DNA of 64,000 nucleotides from positions 124,001 to 188,000 of the forward strand of contig NZ_FPEH01000014.1 of NCBI RefSeq assembly GCF_900117425.1, in the 5' to 3' direction. Shown here piece after piece: positions 25,229-33,656 of this stretch. This stretch comes from Novosphingobium sp. NDB2Meth1 (GTDB taxonomy: Bacteria > Pseudomonadota > Alphaproteobacteria > Sphingomonadales > Sphingomonadaceae). A program made the position numbers and the translations under genes. The notes under the pieces were generated by a model. It ran no database searches. It was not told the DNA's origin and saw nothing but the letters and a program-made list of their open reading frames with translations. Position 1 is the first letter of the stretch, and the number at the start of each line of letters is the position of its first letter.

Positions 25229-26410
25229 TCACTTTGCTCCGGTATCGATCGTGGCCGTCATCGAAAGGCCGACACGCAGCGGGTGCGCCTTGAGCTCCTT
25301 CGGATCGAGCGCCACGCGCACCGGAAGGCGCTGCACCACCTTGATCCAGTTGCCGGTTGCGTTCTGCGCCGGAATCAGCGCCTGCGCCGATCCGGTGCTG
25401 CCCGAAAAGCCCACCACACGGCCGTGATAGACCACGCTGGAGCCATAGAGATCGGATGTCAGTTCCACCGGCTGGCCCGGTGCCACGCGGCGCAGCTGGC
25501 CTTCCTTGTAGTTCGCATCGACATGGGCCTCGCCCAGCGGCACCACCGTCAGCAGCACCGTGCCCGAGGCGACCCGCTGGCCCACCTGCACGTTGCGCTG
25601 GGTCACAATTCCGTCGACCGGCGCGCGGATCACCGTGCGCGCCAGATCGAGCTTGGCCCGGTCCAGCCGCGCCTTGGCCGCGAGCACGTCGGGGTTCTCC
25701 GCCGGCGCGGTGTCGCCGACCAAAGCGGCGTTGGCATTCGACTGCCCTTCCGCCGACCCGCGCGAGGCGCGCGCCTGCGCGAGGTCTGCCTCGGCCACCG
25801 TCAACTGGCCCTGCGCCGCCGCAAAAGCATTGCGCGCGCTCGAAAGCTCCTCGCCCGAAACCGCGCCGCCCGAAACCAGCGCCTCGCGCCGGGTCAAGTC
25901 CAGCCTGGCGCGGGCAAGGTTTGCCGCTGCGACACCGACCAGCGCCTGCTTGCGCTTGATATCGGCATCGGTCGCCTGCACTTGCGCAGCGAGCGCGGTG
26001 CCGGTCTCGACCGTCTGGTTCACCCGCCGCAGCGCCTGCGCCACGGCGGCCTCCGCCTCGGCCACGGCAATCCTCGCGTCCGCCGGATCAAGCTCGATCA
26101 GCACATCGCCCTTCTTCACCGCCATCGTGTCGACCGCCGCGACGCGGATCACGGTCCCGCCTGAAAGTGCGGTAACCGGCGCGATCTCGGCGGCGACGTA
26201 GGCATTGTCGGTTTCGACGTAGCGTCCACCGAAAAGCACTTCATAACCGCCGTAGACGACGGCCGCAGCGAGTACGGCGCCGCCCAGGATCGCAAAGCCA
26301 CGCTTGCGCTTTGCAGCGGCGTCACCGGCAGGAGGAGCGGATGCCATCGTCTGGGTATCTTCCAGCAAGATCTGGGGATCGCGGTCGGCCATCGGGTGCT
26401 CTTTCGTCAT
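25229..26410 (-). CDS. emrA: EmrA/HlyD-type periplasmic adaptor subunit
   Basis: A 393-residue membrane fusion protein: short cytoplasmic N-terminus, one membrane helix (FAILGGAVLAAAVVYGGYEVLF), the barrel-sandwich start RYVETDNAYVAAEIAPV, a long alpha-helical hairpin rich in Ala/Gln/Arg (about residues 115-230), and VIRAPVDGIVTQRNVQVGQ of the second lipoyl half. It links the MFS pump to the outer-membrane channel. The start overlaps the channel gene stop (ATGA) and the pump gene follows after 1 nt, so the three proteins are co-translated. Confidence 0.9.
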   Translation of the reverse strand: MTKEHPMADRDPQILLEDTQTMASAPPAGDAAAKRKRGFAILGGAVLAAAVVYGGYEVLFGGRYVETDNAYVAAEIAPVTALSGGTVIRVAAVDTMAVKKGDVLIELDPADARIAVAEAEAAVAQALRRVNQTVETGTALAAQVQATDADIKRKQALVGVAAANLARARLDLTRREALVSGGAVSGEELSSARNAFAAAQGQLTVAEADLAQARASRGSAEGQSNANAALVGDTAPAENPDVLAAKARLDRAKLDLARTVIRAPVDGIVTQRNVQVGQRVASGTVLLTVVPLGEAHVDANYKEGQLRRVAPGQPVELTSDLYGSSVVYHGRVVGFSGSTGSAQALIPAQNATGNWIKVVQRLPVRVALDPKELKAHPLRVGLSMTATIDTGAK

Positions 26411-27813
26411 GCTTTGGTGCTGAAGCCGCCGCCCAGCGCGCGGATCAGCTCGACATTGAGGGTCAGCGCACGCGCATCGAGCGCGGCGACAAGCTGGCGG
26501 TTGCGGAGCAGCGCATCCTGCGCCGTCAACACCGAGAGGTACGGCGAAAGCCCGCCTTCGTAGCGCCGCCGTGCGATGGCGTAGGCTTCCTCCGACGCGG
26601 CCAGCGCGGCGTGCGCCTCGGCCTGCCGGGTTGCCAGCGCGCGTTGCGAAGCGGCTGCATCGGCGACTTCGTTGAGCGCGCGGACCAGCGTCTGGTCATA
26701 CTGGGCGACCGCTTCGTCATAATCGGCTCGCGCGGTGCGGTAGTTCCCCTCGATCCGCCCGCCCGAGAAGATCGGCAGGCTGACGGCCGCGCCGGCCTCG
26801 CCGATCTCCGAGCCATTGGCGGTCAGGTTGCCGAGCCCCAGCGATTGCAGGCCGATGAATCCCATCAGGTTGACGTTGGGATAGAATCCGGCGCGCGCCA
26901 CGGTGATCCGCGAACTTGCAGCCTCTGCCCGCAGCCGTGCGGCGGCGATGTCGGCTCGTCTGCCAACGAGATCGAGCGCGAGATTGGTCGGCAGGCCCAG
27001 CACCGGCAGCGCGCGCGGCGAGGGCAGGGCGATCTTCGCGCCGCGCTCAGGTCCGGCACCGATCAGCGCGGCCAGACGGTTGCGCGTCAGTTCGATGGCT
27101 TCGTCCGTGGCGGCAAGGTCTCCACGCGCCAGCGGCACCGCGGCATCGGCCTGGCGCTGCTCACCGCGCGTGTCGAGCCCGCTCACCACCCGGCGGGCGA
27201 CGAGCGCGGCGACTTCCTCGCGCTGCTTTACCGCAGCCACGTCCACCTCGCGTTGGGCGGCCAGTCGAGCCAGATCGGCGTAGGCGGCGGCAATCGAGGT
27301 CGCCAGCGCCAGCCGCGCCGCTCGCGCCTCGATCAGCGCCGCTTCGCGCTCCGAGGTGGCGGCCCGCAGTGCGGCGCGGTTCTTGCCGAAGAAATCGAGC
27401 TCGTAGTTGAGATCGAGCGTGAAGCGCCCGCTGTCGTTGAACCCCTTGGGCACGAATTGCCGCGGAAAGCCGTTGTTGTAGCTCTGCTTGACCTCGGTGA
27501 CTTGCCCGTTCGCCGAAAGCGAAGGGAGCAGTCCGGCCCCGGCTCCGGTGGCATAGCCCGCCGCCTTGTGCGCCCGGGCATCGGCCACCGCCAGCGTCGG
27601 CGAACCGGCAAGGCCTTCCTCGATCAGCGCGGAAAGCTGAGCGTCGCCATAGTCCTTCCACCAGCCGTCCCCGGGCCACTGGCCCGTCGGTTCGCTCTGG
27701 ACGACGCCGAGCGTCCCCGCATCGCGCAGGGATGGGCGTGCGCCGAGATCGGGCATGGTGGCACACCCCGCCAGCAGCGCAGCCGCGCCGAGCAGAAATG
27801 CCGCCCGTTTCAT
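26407..27813 (-). CDS. NodT-family outer-membrane efflux lipoprotein (TolC-like)
   Basis: An outer-membrane factor of about 468 residues with a lipoprotein signal (FLLGAAALLAGC, lipobox LAGC) and the two OEP repeats of long coiled helices; the NodT hallmark NYELDFFGKN and the RRPDI-like ADIAAARLRAEAASSRI block are visible. It forms the exit duct for the EmrAB pump. No ribosome site is clear for any candidate start; 27813 gives a normal lipoprotein leader, while ATGs at 27831 and 27843 would lengthen it. Gene order channel-adaptor-pump is typical of sphingomonad emr operons. Confidence 0.88.
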   Translation of the reverse strand: MKRAAFLLGAAALLAGCATMPDLGARPSLRDAGTLGVVQSEPTGQWPGDGWWKDYGDAQLSALIEEGLAGSPTLAVADARAHKAAGYATGAGAGLLPSLSANGQVTEVKQSYNNGFPRQFVPKGFNDSGRFTLDLNYELDFFGKNRAALRAATSEREAALIEARAARLALATSIAAAYADLARLAAQREVDVAAVKQREEVAALVARRVVSGLDTRGEQRQADAAVPLARGDLAATDEAIELTRNRLAALIGAGPERGAKIALPSPRALPVLGLPTNLALDLVGRRADIAAARLRAEAASSRITVARAGFYPNVNLMGFIGLQSLGLGNLTANGSEIGEAGAAVSLPIFSGGRIEGNYRTARADYDEAVAQYDQTLVRALNEVADAAASQRALATRQAEAHAALAASEEAYAIARRRYEGGLSPYLSVLTAQDALLRNRQLVAALDARALTLNVELIRALGGGFSTKA

Positions 27814-27850
27814 CGGTAAGGGGAAACGCATCAATGACACCATAATGACA

Positions 27851-27867
27851 GTACGGTTCGGTCACTA
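27851..27867. promoter_or_regulatory. operator-like repeat copy 1 (GTACGG-N3-GGTCACTA)
   Basis: A 17-bp element just upstream of the channel gene, matched except for its central three bases by the copy at 27909-27925. The two copies are direct repeats 58 bp apart, each beside the start of one of the two divergent genes. This suggests two binding sites for the TetR protein. Confidence 0.5.
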
Positions 27868-27908
27868 ACGCAATGGGCGCTTGCAACGGCCAAGTCAAGT
27901 GAATAAGT

Positions 27909-27925
27909 GTACGGAATGGTCACTA
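27909..27925. promoter_or_regulatory. operator-like repeat copy 2, overlapping the TetR gene start
   Basis: GTACGG-AAT-GGTCACTA, the second copy of the element at 27851-27867 (centre TTC there). It covers the first codons of the regulator gene, including the ATG at 27916, so a bound protein would block its own expression. Confidence 0.5.
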
Positions 27926-28569
27926 GCGACACACTGGCCAGGGGGAGGCTGGGGCGGCAAAGCCCTGACGAACGGCGGGAAAACATCCTCGCCGTGGCGG
28001 CGGAGGCGTTTGCCCTTGAGGGCTACGGCATCACCTCGATGTCGACAATCGCCGCGCGCCTGGGCGGTTCCAAGGCGACGCTCTACAAATACTTCACCTC
28101 GAAGGAGGAACTGTTCCAGGCCGTCATGCAGCGCAAGTCGCAGGCGGTGATCGGCCCGCTCGAGGAACTCGCTGACCGATCGACCGATCCTGAGACGCTG
28201 CTCCGCGCATTTGGAATGATCTTCCTCACGAGGCTGTGCCAGCCCGACGCGCTTGACATCCATCGTACTGTCCATGGCGAAGGCCAGCGTTTTCCGGAAG
28301 TGGCGCGGACGTTCTTCGCTTATGGGCCGGATGCCGCCTATGCGCTGCTGACACCGGCGCTGGAACGGTTTCACCACGAAGGGCAGATCGATTGCCCGGA
28401 CCCGCGCCTTGCCGCCGAACAATTCTTCGCCATGGTGCGCGGCGATATCCACTTGCGCGTTTCCAGCGGGCTTGTTCCGCCGCCGTCCGAAGCCGAAATC
28501 GAGCGGCAGGTGAACCACGCCGTCGGCATTTTCGTGCGCGGCATTGCGCGGCGCGACCGTCCCGGCTGA
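27916..28569 (+). CDS. TetR/AcrR family regulator of the efflux operon
   Basis: A protein of about 217 residues with an N-terminal helix-turn-helix (AAEAFALEGYGITSMSTIAA then LGGSKATLYKYFTSKEELF) typical of AcrR-like repressors, and a C-terminal TetR_C-type domain with the FGMIFLTRL segment. GTG at 27907 is an alternative start adding three residues; neither has a recognisable ribosome site, so the mRNA may be leaderless or nearly so. It is transcribed away from the EmrAB-channel operon and most likely represses both directions until a drug binds. Confidence 0.87.
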   Translation: MVTSDTLARGRLGRQSPDERRENILAVAAEAFALEGYGITSMSTIAARLGGSKATLYKYFTSKEELFQAVMQRKSQAVIGPLEELADRSTDPETLLRAFGMIFLTRLCQPDALDIHRTVHGEGQRFPEVARTFFAYGPDAAYALLTPALERFHHEGQIDCPDPRLAAEQFFAMVRGDIHLRVSSGLVPPPSEAEIERQVNHAVGIFVRGIARRDRPG

Positions 28570-28685
28570 AATCGGCAGCGACCCTTCCATCGCCCCTTGA
28601 CCGCACGCCCCGCGCACGGGCACACCCCGACCCGCATCGGCTCCACCCGGAACCGGTCCCAGGCTGACTACAAAAAGGAGAGGCC

Positions 28686-29060
28686 ATGTTCTCGCACGTG
28701 ATGCTCGGCAGCAACGATATCGAGCGCTCGAAGACCTTCTACGACGCCGTGTTCGCGGCCTTCGGCGGCAAGCCGGGGTTCGTCGATCCCAAGGGCCGTC
28801 TGGTCTATGTCCACAACGGCAGCAACTTCATCATGACCAAGCCGATCAACGGCGAGCCCGCCTGCTGCGCCAACGGCGGCACCATCGGCTTCGCGATGAC
28901 CCCCGAGCAGGCCGATGCCTGGTACGCCGCCGGTCTCGCCCATGGCGGCTCGGCTTGTGAAGATCCGCCGGGGCCGCGTGAAGGCACGCCGTTCTACCTC
29001 GCCTATCTGCGCGATCCGGACGGCAACAAGCTCTGCGCGCTCCACGTGATCGGCAACTGA
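28686..29060 (+). CDS. VOC-family (glyoxalase/bleomycin-resistance-like) protein
   Basis: A 124-residue single-domain VOC protein: starts MFSHVMLGSNDIERSKTFYD, has metal-ligand candidates His4 and a C-terminal YLAYLRDPDGNKLCALH. A strong AAAAAGGAG ribosome site precedes the ATG. It sits 17 nt before S-formylglutathione hydrolase, which suggests a role with glutathione adducts or aldehyde detoxification, but the family is catalytically diverse. Two adjacent cysteines (EPACCANGG) are unusual and could be redox- or metal-sensitive. Confidence 0.8.
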   Translation: MFSHVMLGSNDIERSKTFYDAVFAAFGGKPGFVDPKGRLVYVHNGSNFIMTKPINGEPACCANGGTIGFAMTPEQADAWYAAGLAHGGSACEDPPGPREGTPFYLAYLRDPDGNKLCALHVIGN

Positions 29061-29077
29061 GACAGTACGGGACTGAC

Positions 29078-29926
29078 ATGACGCTCGAGACCGTTTCGAC
29101 CAGCAAAGCGCACGGCGGCACGCTGGGCGTCTACAAGCACCAGTCCACCGCGACGGGGACGGGAATGACCTTTTCGGTCTTCCTGCCCCCGCAGGCGGCA
29201 GAAGTCGGGGCCAAGCTCCCCGTGCTTTTCTACCTTTCCGGCCTGACCTGCACCCACGCCAATGTGACGGACAAGGGCGAATACCGCCGCCTGTGCGCCG
29301 AGCTTGGCCTGATTTTCGTCGCCCCCGATACCAGCCCGCGCGGCGAGGGCGTGGCGGACGATGCGGAAGGTGCCTACGATTTCGGCCTCGGCGCCGGCTT
29401 CTACGTCAACGCCACCGAGGAGCCCTTCGCGGCGCACTACCGCATGTGGGACTATGTCACGCAGGAACTGCCCGCGCTGATCGCTGACAACTTCCCGATC
29501 GATCCGGCGCGCATGGGCATCACCGGCCATTCGATGGGCGGCCACGGCGCGCTCACGATCGGCCTGACTTTCCCGGACAAGTTCAAGTCGCTCTCCGCCT
29601 TCGCGCCCATCGTCGCGCCTGGACAGGTGCCGTGGGGCCACAAGGCGCTCGGCGGCTATCTCGGCCAAGACCGCGCCGCGTGGCGCGCGCATGATGCGGT
29701 GGCGCTGATCGAGGACGGCAAGCGCCCGGCGGGCGATATCCTCGTAGATCAGGGTGCGGCCGACGGCTTCCTTGTCGAGCAACTGCGCCCCGAACTCTTC
29801 GAGGCGGCCTGCAAGGCAGCGGGGGTCAACCTCACCCTGCGCCTGCAGGACGGCTACGACCACAGCTATAACTTCATCTCGACCTTCATGGACGACCACC
29901 TCCGCTGGCACGCCGAGCGGCTGTAA
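29078..29926 (+). CDS. fghA: S-formylglutathione hydrolase
   Basis: A 282-residue esterase-D-type alpha/beta hydrolase. The nucleophile serine lies in GHSMGGHGAL, the LSGLTCTHANVTDKGEYRR block with its cysteine is diagnostic, and the acid and base are expected at DQGAADGF and GYDHSYNF. It hydrolyses S-formylglutathione to formate and glutathione, the second step of glutathione-dependent formaldehyde oxidation. The partner dehydrogenase (adhC/flhA) is not in the window. The gene is cotranscribed with the VOC gene upstream and ends before a dispersed inverted repeat. Confidence 0.93.
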   Translation: MTLETVSTSKAHGGTLGVYKHQSTATGTGMTFSVFLPPQAAEVGAKLPVLFYLSGLTCTHANVTDKGEYRRLCAELGLIFVAPDTSPRGEGVADDAEGAYDFGLGAGFYVNATEEPFAAHYRMWDYVTQELPALIADNFPIDPARMGITGHSMGGHGALTIGLTFPDKFKSLSAFAPIVAPGQVPWGHKALGGYLGQDRAAWRAHDAVALIEDGKRPAGDILVDQGAADGFLVEQLRPELFEAACKAAGVNLTLRLQDGYDHSYNFISTFMDDHLRWHAERL

Positions 29927-29947
29927 CCACCGAGATCGCCCTCTATC

Positions 29948-30024
29948 CCGCTCATGCTGAGCTTGTCGAAGCATGCCGGCGCGACCGTCGTGTCGGCACC
30001 CTTCGACAGGCTCAGGGTGAGCGG
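29948..30024. repeat. dispersed inverted repeat (CTGAGC...TTCGACA type)
   Basis: Left arm 29948-29971 and right arm 30001-30024 (24 nt each) pair with three mismatches around a 29-nt spacer; the arms contain GAGCTTGTCGAAG and CTTCGACAGGCTC. Elements with this core are abundant between genes in sphingomonad genomes (established observation, not checked here). It lies between the convergent fghA and nusB genes and may act as a bidirectional terminator. Confidence 0.7.
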
Positions 30025-30061
30025 AGTTTGTTCGGGTTTGCGTTGAAGACGCGGCTTTCGC

Positions 30062-30532
30062 CTACTTCCGCACGTCCTTCGCCACGGCATCGAGCAGCCC
30101 GTTGACGAACTTCGTCTCGCGCGCATCGAAAAACGCGTGGGCAACGTCGAGATACTCTCCGATAACCGTGCCGACGCCGATGTCCGGGCGCGCTAGCAGT
30201 TCATAGGCACCCGCGCGCAGGATCTGCAGCATCGTGCGATCAAGCCGAGAAATCGACCAGCCCTCCGCCAGTCGCCCCGTCAGCACGCTGTCGATCTCCT
30301 CTCGCCGCGCCGCCACGCCGCGCACAACGTCGTCGAAGAAAGCGACGTCCGCCTCGTGGTACTGCTCGTCCTCGATCTCCGCGCCGAGCCGGTGCATGTG
30401 AAATTCGTCGAGCAGCAAGTGCAGCTGCGGCTGCTCCATCTCGAGCTGGTAGAGCGCCTGCACGGCGGCAAGCCGCGCGGCGGAGCGGGCGGTCAGGCGC
30501 CCTTGTTTGTTGCTACCGGCGGTGCGCGTCAT
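30062..30532 (-). CDS. nusB: Transcription antitermination factor NusB
   Basis: A 156-residue all-helical RNA-binding protein: RSAARLAAVQALYQLEM in the first helix with its arginine-rich lead, and the C-terminal signature GEYLDVAHAFFDARETKFVNGLLD. With NusE (S10) it binds boxA RNA and promotes antitermination of rRNA operons. The start overlaps the hisD stop by 4 nt, so nusB is translated from the histidine operon mRNA. N-terminal residues before TARSAAR are slightly longer than in E. coli. Confidence 0.93.
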   Translation of the reverse strand: MTRTAGSNKQGRLTARSAARLAAVQALYQLEMEQPQLHLLLDEFHMHRLGAEIEDEQYHEADVAFFDDVVRGVAARREEIDSVLTGRLAEGWSISRLDRTMLQILRAGAYELLARPDIGVGTVIGEYLDVAHAFFDARETKFVNGLLDAVAKDVRK

Positions 30533-31815
30533 ATTCCAAGCCTCAGTTCGATGGAGCGGGCATGGGCGGCAAGGCCTTCCGCTTCGGCCAGCGCCACGGC
30601 AGCCGGTCCCACCGCGCCGAGCGATGCTTCGCTGACGCTGAGGAAGCTGGTGCGCTTCATGAAATCGAGCACCGAAAGCCCGGAGGCAAACCGCGCGCGC
30701 CGCCCGGTGGGCAGCACATGGTTCGGCCCCGCGACATAATCGCCGATGGCTTCGGGGGTGTGACGGCCGAGGAAGACCGAGCCCGCGTGGCGGATGCCCG
30801 CAAACAGCGCCTCGGGATCATGGGTCGCGATCTCGACGTGCTCGGCGGCCAGCGCATTGGCCAGCGCGGGAGCCTCTGCCAACGAATCGACCACCACGAT
30901 CACGCCATGCGCATCCCAGCTCGCGCGGGCGACAGCGGCGGTCTGCAGCAGTGCGATCTCGGCCTCGACCGCAGCCGTCACCGCATCGGCAAAGGCCGCA
31001 TCGTCAGTGATCAGGATCGACTGCGCGGCAGGGTCATGCTCGGCCTGGCTGAGCAGGTCCGCGGCAATCCACTGTGGATCGTTCTGCCCATCCGCAATCA
31101 CCAGGATCTCGGACGGCCCTGCCACCATGTCGATGCCGACCACGCCGTAAAGCTGGCGCTTGGCCTCGGCGACCCAGGCGTTGCCCGGACCGGTGATCAC
31201 GTCGACCGGCGCAATGCGCTTCGTGCCATAGGCCAGCGCCGCAATCGCCTGCGCCCCGCCGACGCGCCACACTTCATCGACACCCACGAGGTGCGCAGCG
31301 GCCAGCACCAGCGGATTGACCTGTCCCTTGGGCGTCGGGGTGGTCACCACCAGTCGGCCCACACCCGCGACCTTGGCCGGAATGGCGTTCATCAGCAGCG
31401 AAGACGGATAAGCCGCGCGACCGCCCGGGACATAGAGCCCCGCGCCATCGACGCCGTGCCACTTCGCTCCGAGCCGCACGCCGGAGGCATCGGTATAGTC
31501 GCGGTCCTCTGGCAGCTGCGCTTCGTGGTAAGCCCGAATGCGTTCCGCCGCGAGTTCGAGCGCGGCGCGCAAGGCGGGATCGAGCGCGTCGAACGCCTCG
31601 CGGCAGGTCTCGGCGGGAATGCGCCAATCCTCGCCGAGGTCGTGGCCATCGAACCGCGCGGTGTAGTCGGCCAGGGCCTCGTCACCCCGCGCCCGCACAT
31701 CGGCGAGGATCGCGGTCACATCGCGCGCGACATCAGCATCGCTCTCGCGCCGGTCGCTGACGACGGCGGCAAAGGCTTCGGCAAAGCCCGCGTCCCGGGT
31801 GTGAAGGCGCTGCAT
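30529..31815 (-). CDS. hisD: Histidinol dehydrogenase HisD
   Basis: A 428-residue enzyme that oxidises L-histidinol to histidine in two NAD-dependent steps with a bound zinc. Diagnostic stretches are GLYVPGGRAAYPSSLLMNAIPA, VWRVGGAQAIAALAYGT, ITGPGNAWVAEAKR and SQAEHDPAAQSILIT (zinc ligands Gln/His), and PNHVLPTGRRARFASGLS. The start at 31815 overlaps the hisG stop (ATGA). The frame is open far upstream through hisG in another register, but that part is not coding. nusB follows with a 4-nt overlap. Confidence 0.95.
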   Translation of the reverse strand: MQRLHTRDAGFAEAFAAVVSDRRESDADVARDVTAILADVRARGDEALADYTARFDGHDLGEDWRIPAETCREAFDALDPALRAALELAAERIRAYHEAQLPEDRDYTDASGVRLGAKWHGVDGAGLYVPGGRAAYPSSLLMNAIPAKVAGVGRLVVTTPTPKGQVNPLVLAAAHLVGVDEVWRVGGAQAIAALAYGTKRIAPVDVITGPGNAWVAEAKRQLYGVVGIDMVAGPSEILVIADGQNDPQWIAADLLSQAEHDPAAQSILITDDAAFADAVTAAVEAEIALLQTAAVARASWDAHGVIVVVDSLAEAPALANALAAEHVEIATHDPEALFAGIRHAGSVFLGRHTPEAIGDYVAGPNHVLPTGRRARFASGLSVLDFMKRTSFLSVSEASLGAVGPAAVALAEAEGLAAHARSIELRLGI

Positions 31816-32486
31816 CAGGCCGCCTTCCGCCGGGCAACGAGTTCGCGGAAGCAATCGATCAGCGCACCCATGCGCACCGGATCGGTCTTCAGCGCGGCGC
31901 GGTTGACGATCAGGCGCGCCGAGACCGGCATGATCCGGCTCGTCTCGACAAGGCCGTTGTCCTTCAGCGTGCGGCCAGTGGACACGAGGTCGACGATCCG
32001 GCTGGCAAGGCCCAGCGAGGGGGCCAGTTCCATCGCGCCGTTGAGCTTCACCACTTCCGCGGCAACACCCAGCTTCTCGAAGTGGCGGCGCGTGAGGCTT
32101 GGATACTTGGTGGCGACGCGGGCATGGCTTTCGCGCGCAGCCTGTCCGCTTTCGACTGCTGCGGCAGGCTCGGCCACCGAGAGGCGGCAGTGCCCGATAT
32201 CGAGGTCGACCGGCGCATAGAGATCGGCATAGTCGAATTCGTCGATCACATCGGAGCCGACAATGCCCGCCTGCGCCGCGCCGTGGGCCACGAAGGTCGC
32301 GACGTCGAAAGCGCGGACGCGGATGATCGTCATGTCGTCGCGGCTGGTGGCGAAGCTCAGCTTGCGCGAGGCCTTGTCGAAGAAGTCCGGCTCGGGCACG
32401 ACACCGGCATCGGCCAGCAGCGGCAGCGCCTCGTCGAGGATGCGGCCCTTGGGCAGGGCGAAAACGATAGGTGTCGGCGCGGTCAT
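31815..32486 (-). CDS. hisG: ATP phosphoribosyltransferase, short form (HisG-S)
   Basis: A 223-residue enzyme that starts histidine biosynthesis by joining ATP and PRPP. Visible blocks are [16 protein letters not shown], the ligand-binding [12 protein letters not shown] and the PRPP loop [14 protein letters not shown]. It lacks the C-terminal ACT-like regulatory domain, so it is the short type, which works only with the HisZ regulatory subunit; no hisZ is in the window. First gene of the hisG-hisD-nusB operon, divergent from a DUF2332 gene 42 nt away. Confidence 0.94.
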   Translation of the reverse strand: MTAPTPIVFALPKGRILDEALPLLADAGVVPEPDFFDKASRKLSFATSRDDMTIIRVRAFDVATFVAHGAAQAGIVGSDVIDEFDYADLYAPVDLDIGHCRLSVAEPAAAVESGQAARESHARVATKYPSLTRRHFEKLGVAAEVVKLNGAMELAPSLGLASRIVDLVSTGRTLKDNGLVETSRIMPVSARLIVNRAALKTDPVRMGALIDCFRELVARRKAA

Positions 32487-32528
32487 GGCGCATGGCCCCT
32501 ATGGCAAAGGGCCGGAAAGGGCAACCGT

Positions 32529-33581
32529 ATGGAACGGGTCATGGATTGGAGCGATGTCGCTGAGGCGATCCGCTGGCAGGCCGATCATGCCGCCAAGAAC
32601 GGCGCGCCCTGCACTGCGAGGGTGGTGCGCGCGCAGCTCGCCCTTCTGGAAAGCGACACCGAAACCGGCCACCGACTTGCCACCTGGCCCGGCAAGCCGC
32701 TCGAAGACGCACTGCCGCTGCGGCTGGCCGGCGGCTTCCATCATCTGGTCCTCTCCGGCACGGATGTGCGGCTTGGCGAGGTCTATCGCGGCGAACTGAC
32801 CGATCAGGACGCCGTCGACGCGCTGATCCTCGAACTCACGCACCGATACGACACCGCGCTGCTGCGCTGGCTCGATGGCCCGCCGCAGACCAACGAAGCG
32901 GGCCGCTCCGCCTCGATCATGGCCGCGCTGCTGTGGCTGTCCCCCCGCGTCGGGCCGCGCTTCGAGATGAACGAACTCGGAGCCAGCGCGGGTGTCAACA
33001 CGATGATGGACCGCTATCACTACAACCTCGGCGGCACCCAGGTCGGCCCGCAGGATTCGCCGATGCAGATCAAGCCTGAATGGCGCGGGCCTGCACCGCT
33101 GTCCGCACCGGTAGAAATCACCGCGATCCAGGGCTGCGACCGCGCCCCGGTCAATCTCGCCGATCCCGCGCAGGCGCTTCGGCTGAAAAGCTACGTCTGG
33201 GCCGAAGTGACCGAACGTCTGGCCCGGATCGACGCGGCGATCCAGCTGGCGGGCGAACAGCCCCCTCACCTCACGCAGATGGATGCAGGCGACTGGGTGG
33301 ACCATCGCCTCGCCGCACCGCTCGAGGAAGGCACTACCCGCGTCTTCTACCACTCGATTGTCTGGCAATATCTGCCGCCTGAAACCCGTGCGCGGATCAC
33401 CAAGGCGATAACTGGGGCAGGGGAGGCAGGCCAGCGCCTCGCGTGGATCATGCTGGAGACCAACCGCGAAACCTTCCGGCACGAACTCACCGTGCGCCAT
33501 TGGCCCGGTGGCGGCGACCCGGTCTTGCTGGGCGAGGCGCACGCCCACGGTGCGTGGGTCGCATGGCACGGCAAGGCATGA
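32529..33581 (+). CDS. DUF2332 family protein
   Basis: A 350-residue protein of a conserved family without known function. It begins in a helical IRWQADHAAKNGAP segment and includes FEMNELGASAGVNTMMDRYHY (an E-L-G-A-S-A-G motif like the glycine-rich loop of class I methyltransferases), DCNDRAPVNL-like GCDRAPVNLADP and YHSIVWQYLP. The nucleotide-binding-like loop suggests a Rossmann methyltransferase-like fold, which is inference. ATG at 32541 with GGAACGGG upstream is an alternative start. The frame is open back to 32082, antisense to hisG. Confidence 0.8.
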   Translation: MERVMDWSDVAEAIRWQADHAAKNGAPCTARVVRAQLALLESDTETGHRLATWPGKPLEDALPLRLAGGFHHLVLSGTDVRLGEVYRGELTDQDAVDALILELTHRYDTALLRWLDGPPQTNEAGRSASIMAALLWLSPRVGPRFEMNELGASAGVNTMMDRYHYNLGGTQVGPQDSPMQIKPEWRGPAPLSAPVEITAIQGCDRAPVNLADPAQALRLKSYVWAEVTERLARIDAAIQLAGEQPPHLTQMDAGDWVDHRLAAPLEEGTTRVFYHSIVWQYLPPETRARITKAITGAGEAGQRLAWIMLETNRETFRHELTVRHWPGGGDPVLLGEAHAHGAWVAWHGKA

Positions 33582-33656
33582 TTGGCCGCACCAACCAATT
33601 GCGGCGGCTGCCTCCCATGCTAGCCTATCGGTAAACCTGCCTAGGAAGCCCTGCCC

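Noticed and set aside
31816-32493. Extension of hisD upstream through hisG
   Set aside because: hisG is in the other frame with complete motifs, and ATGA overlap at 31815 sets the hisD start.
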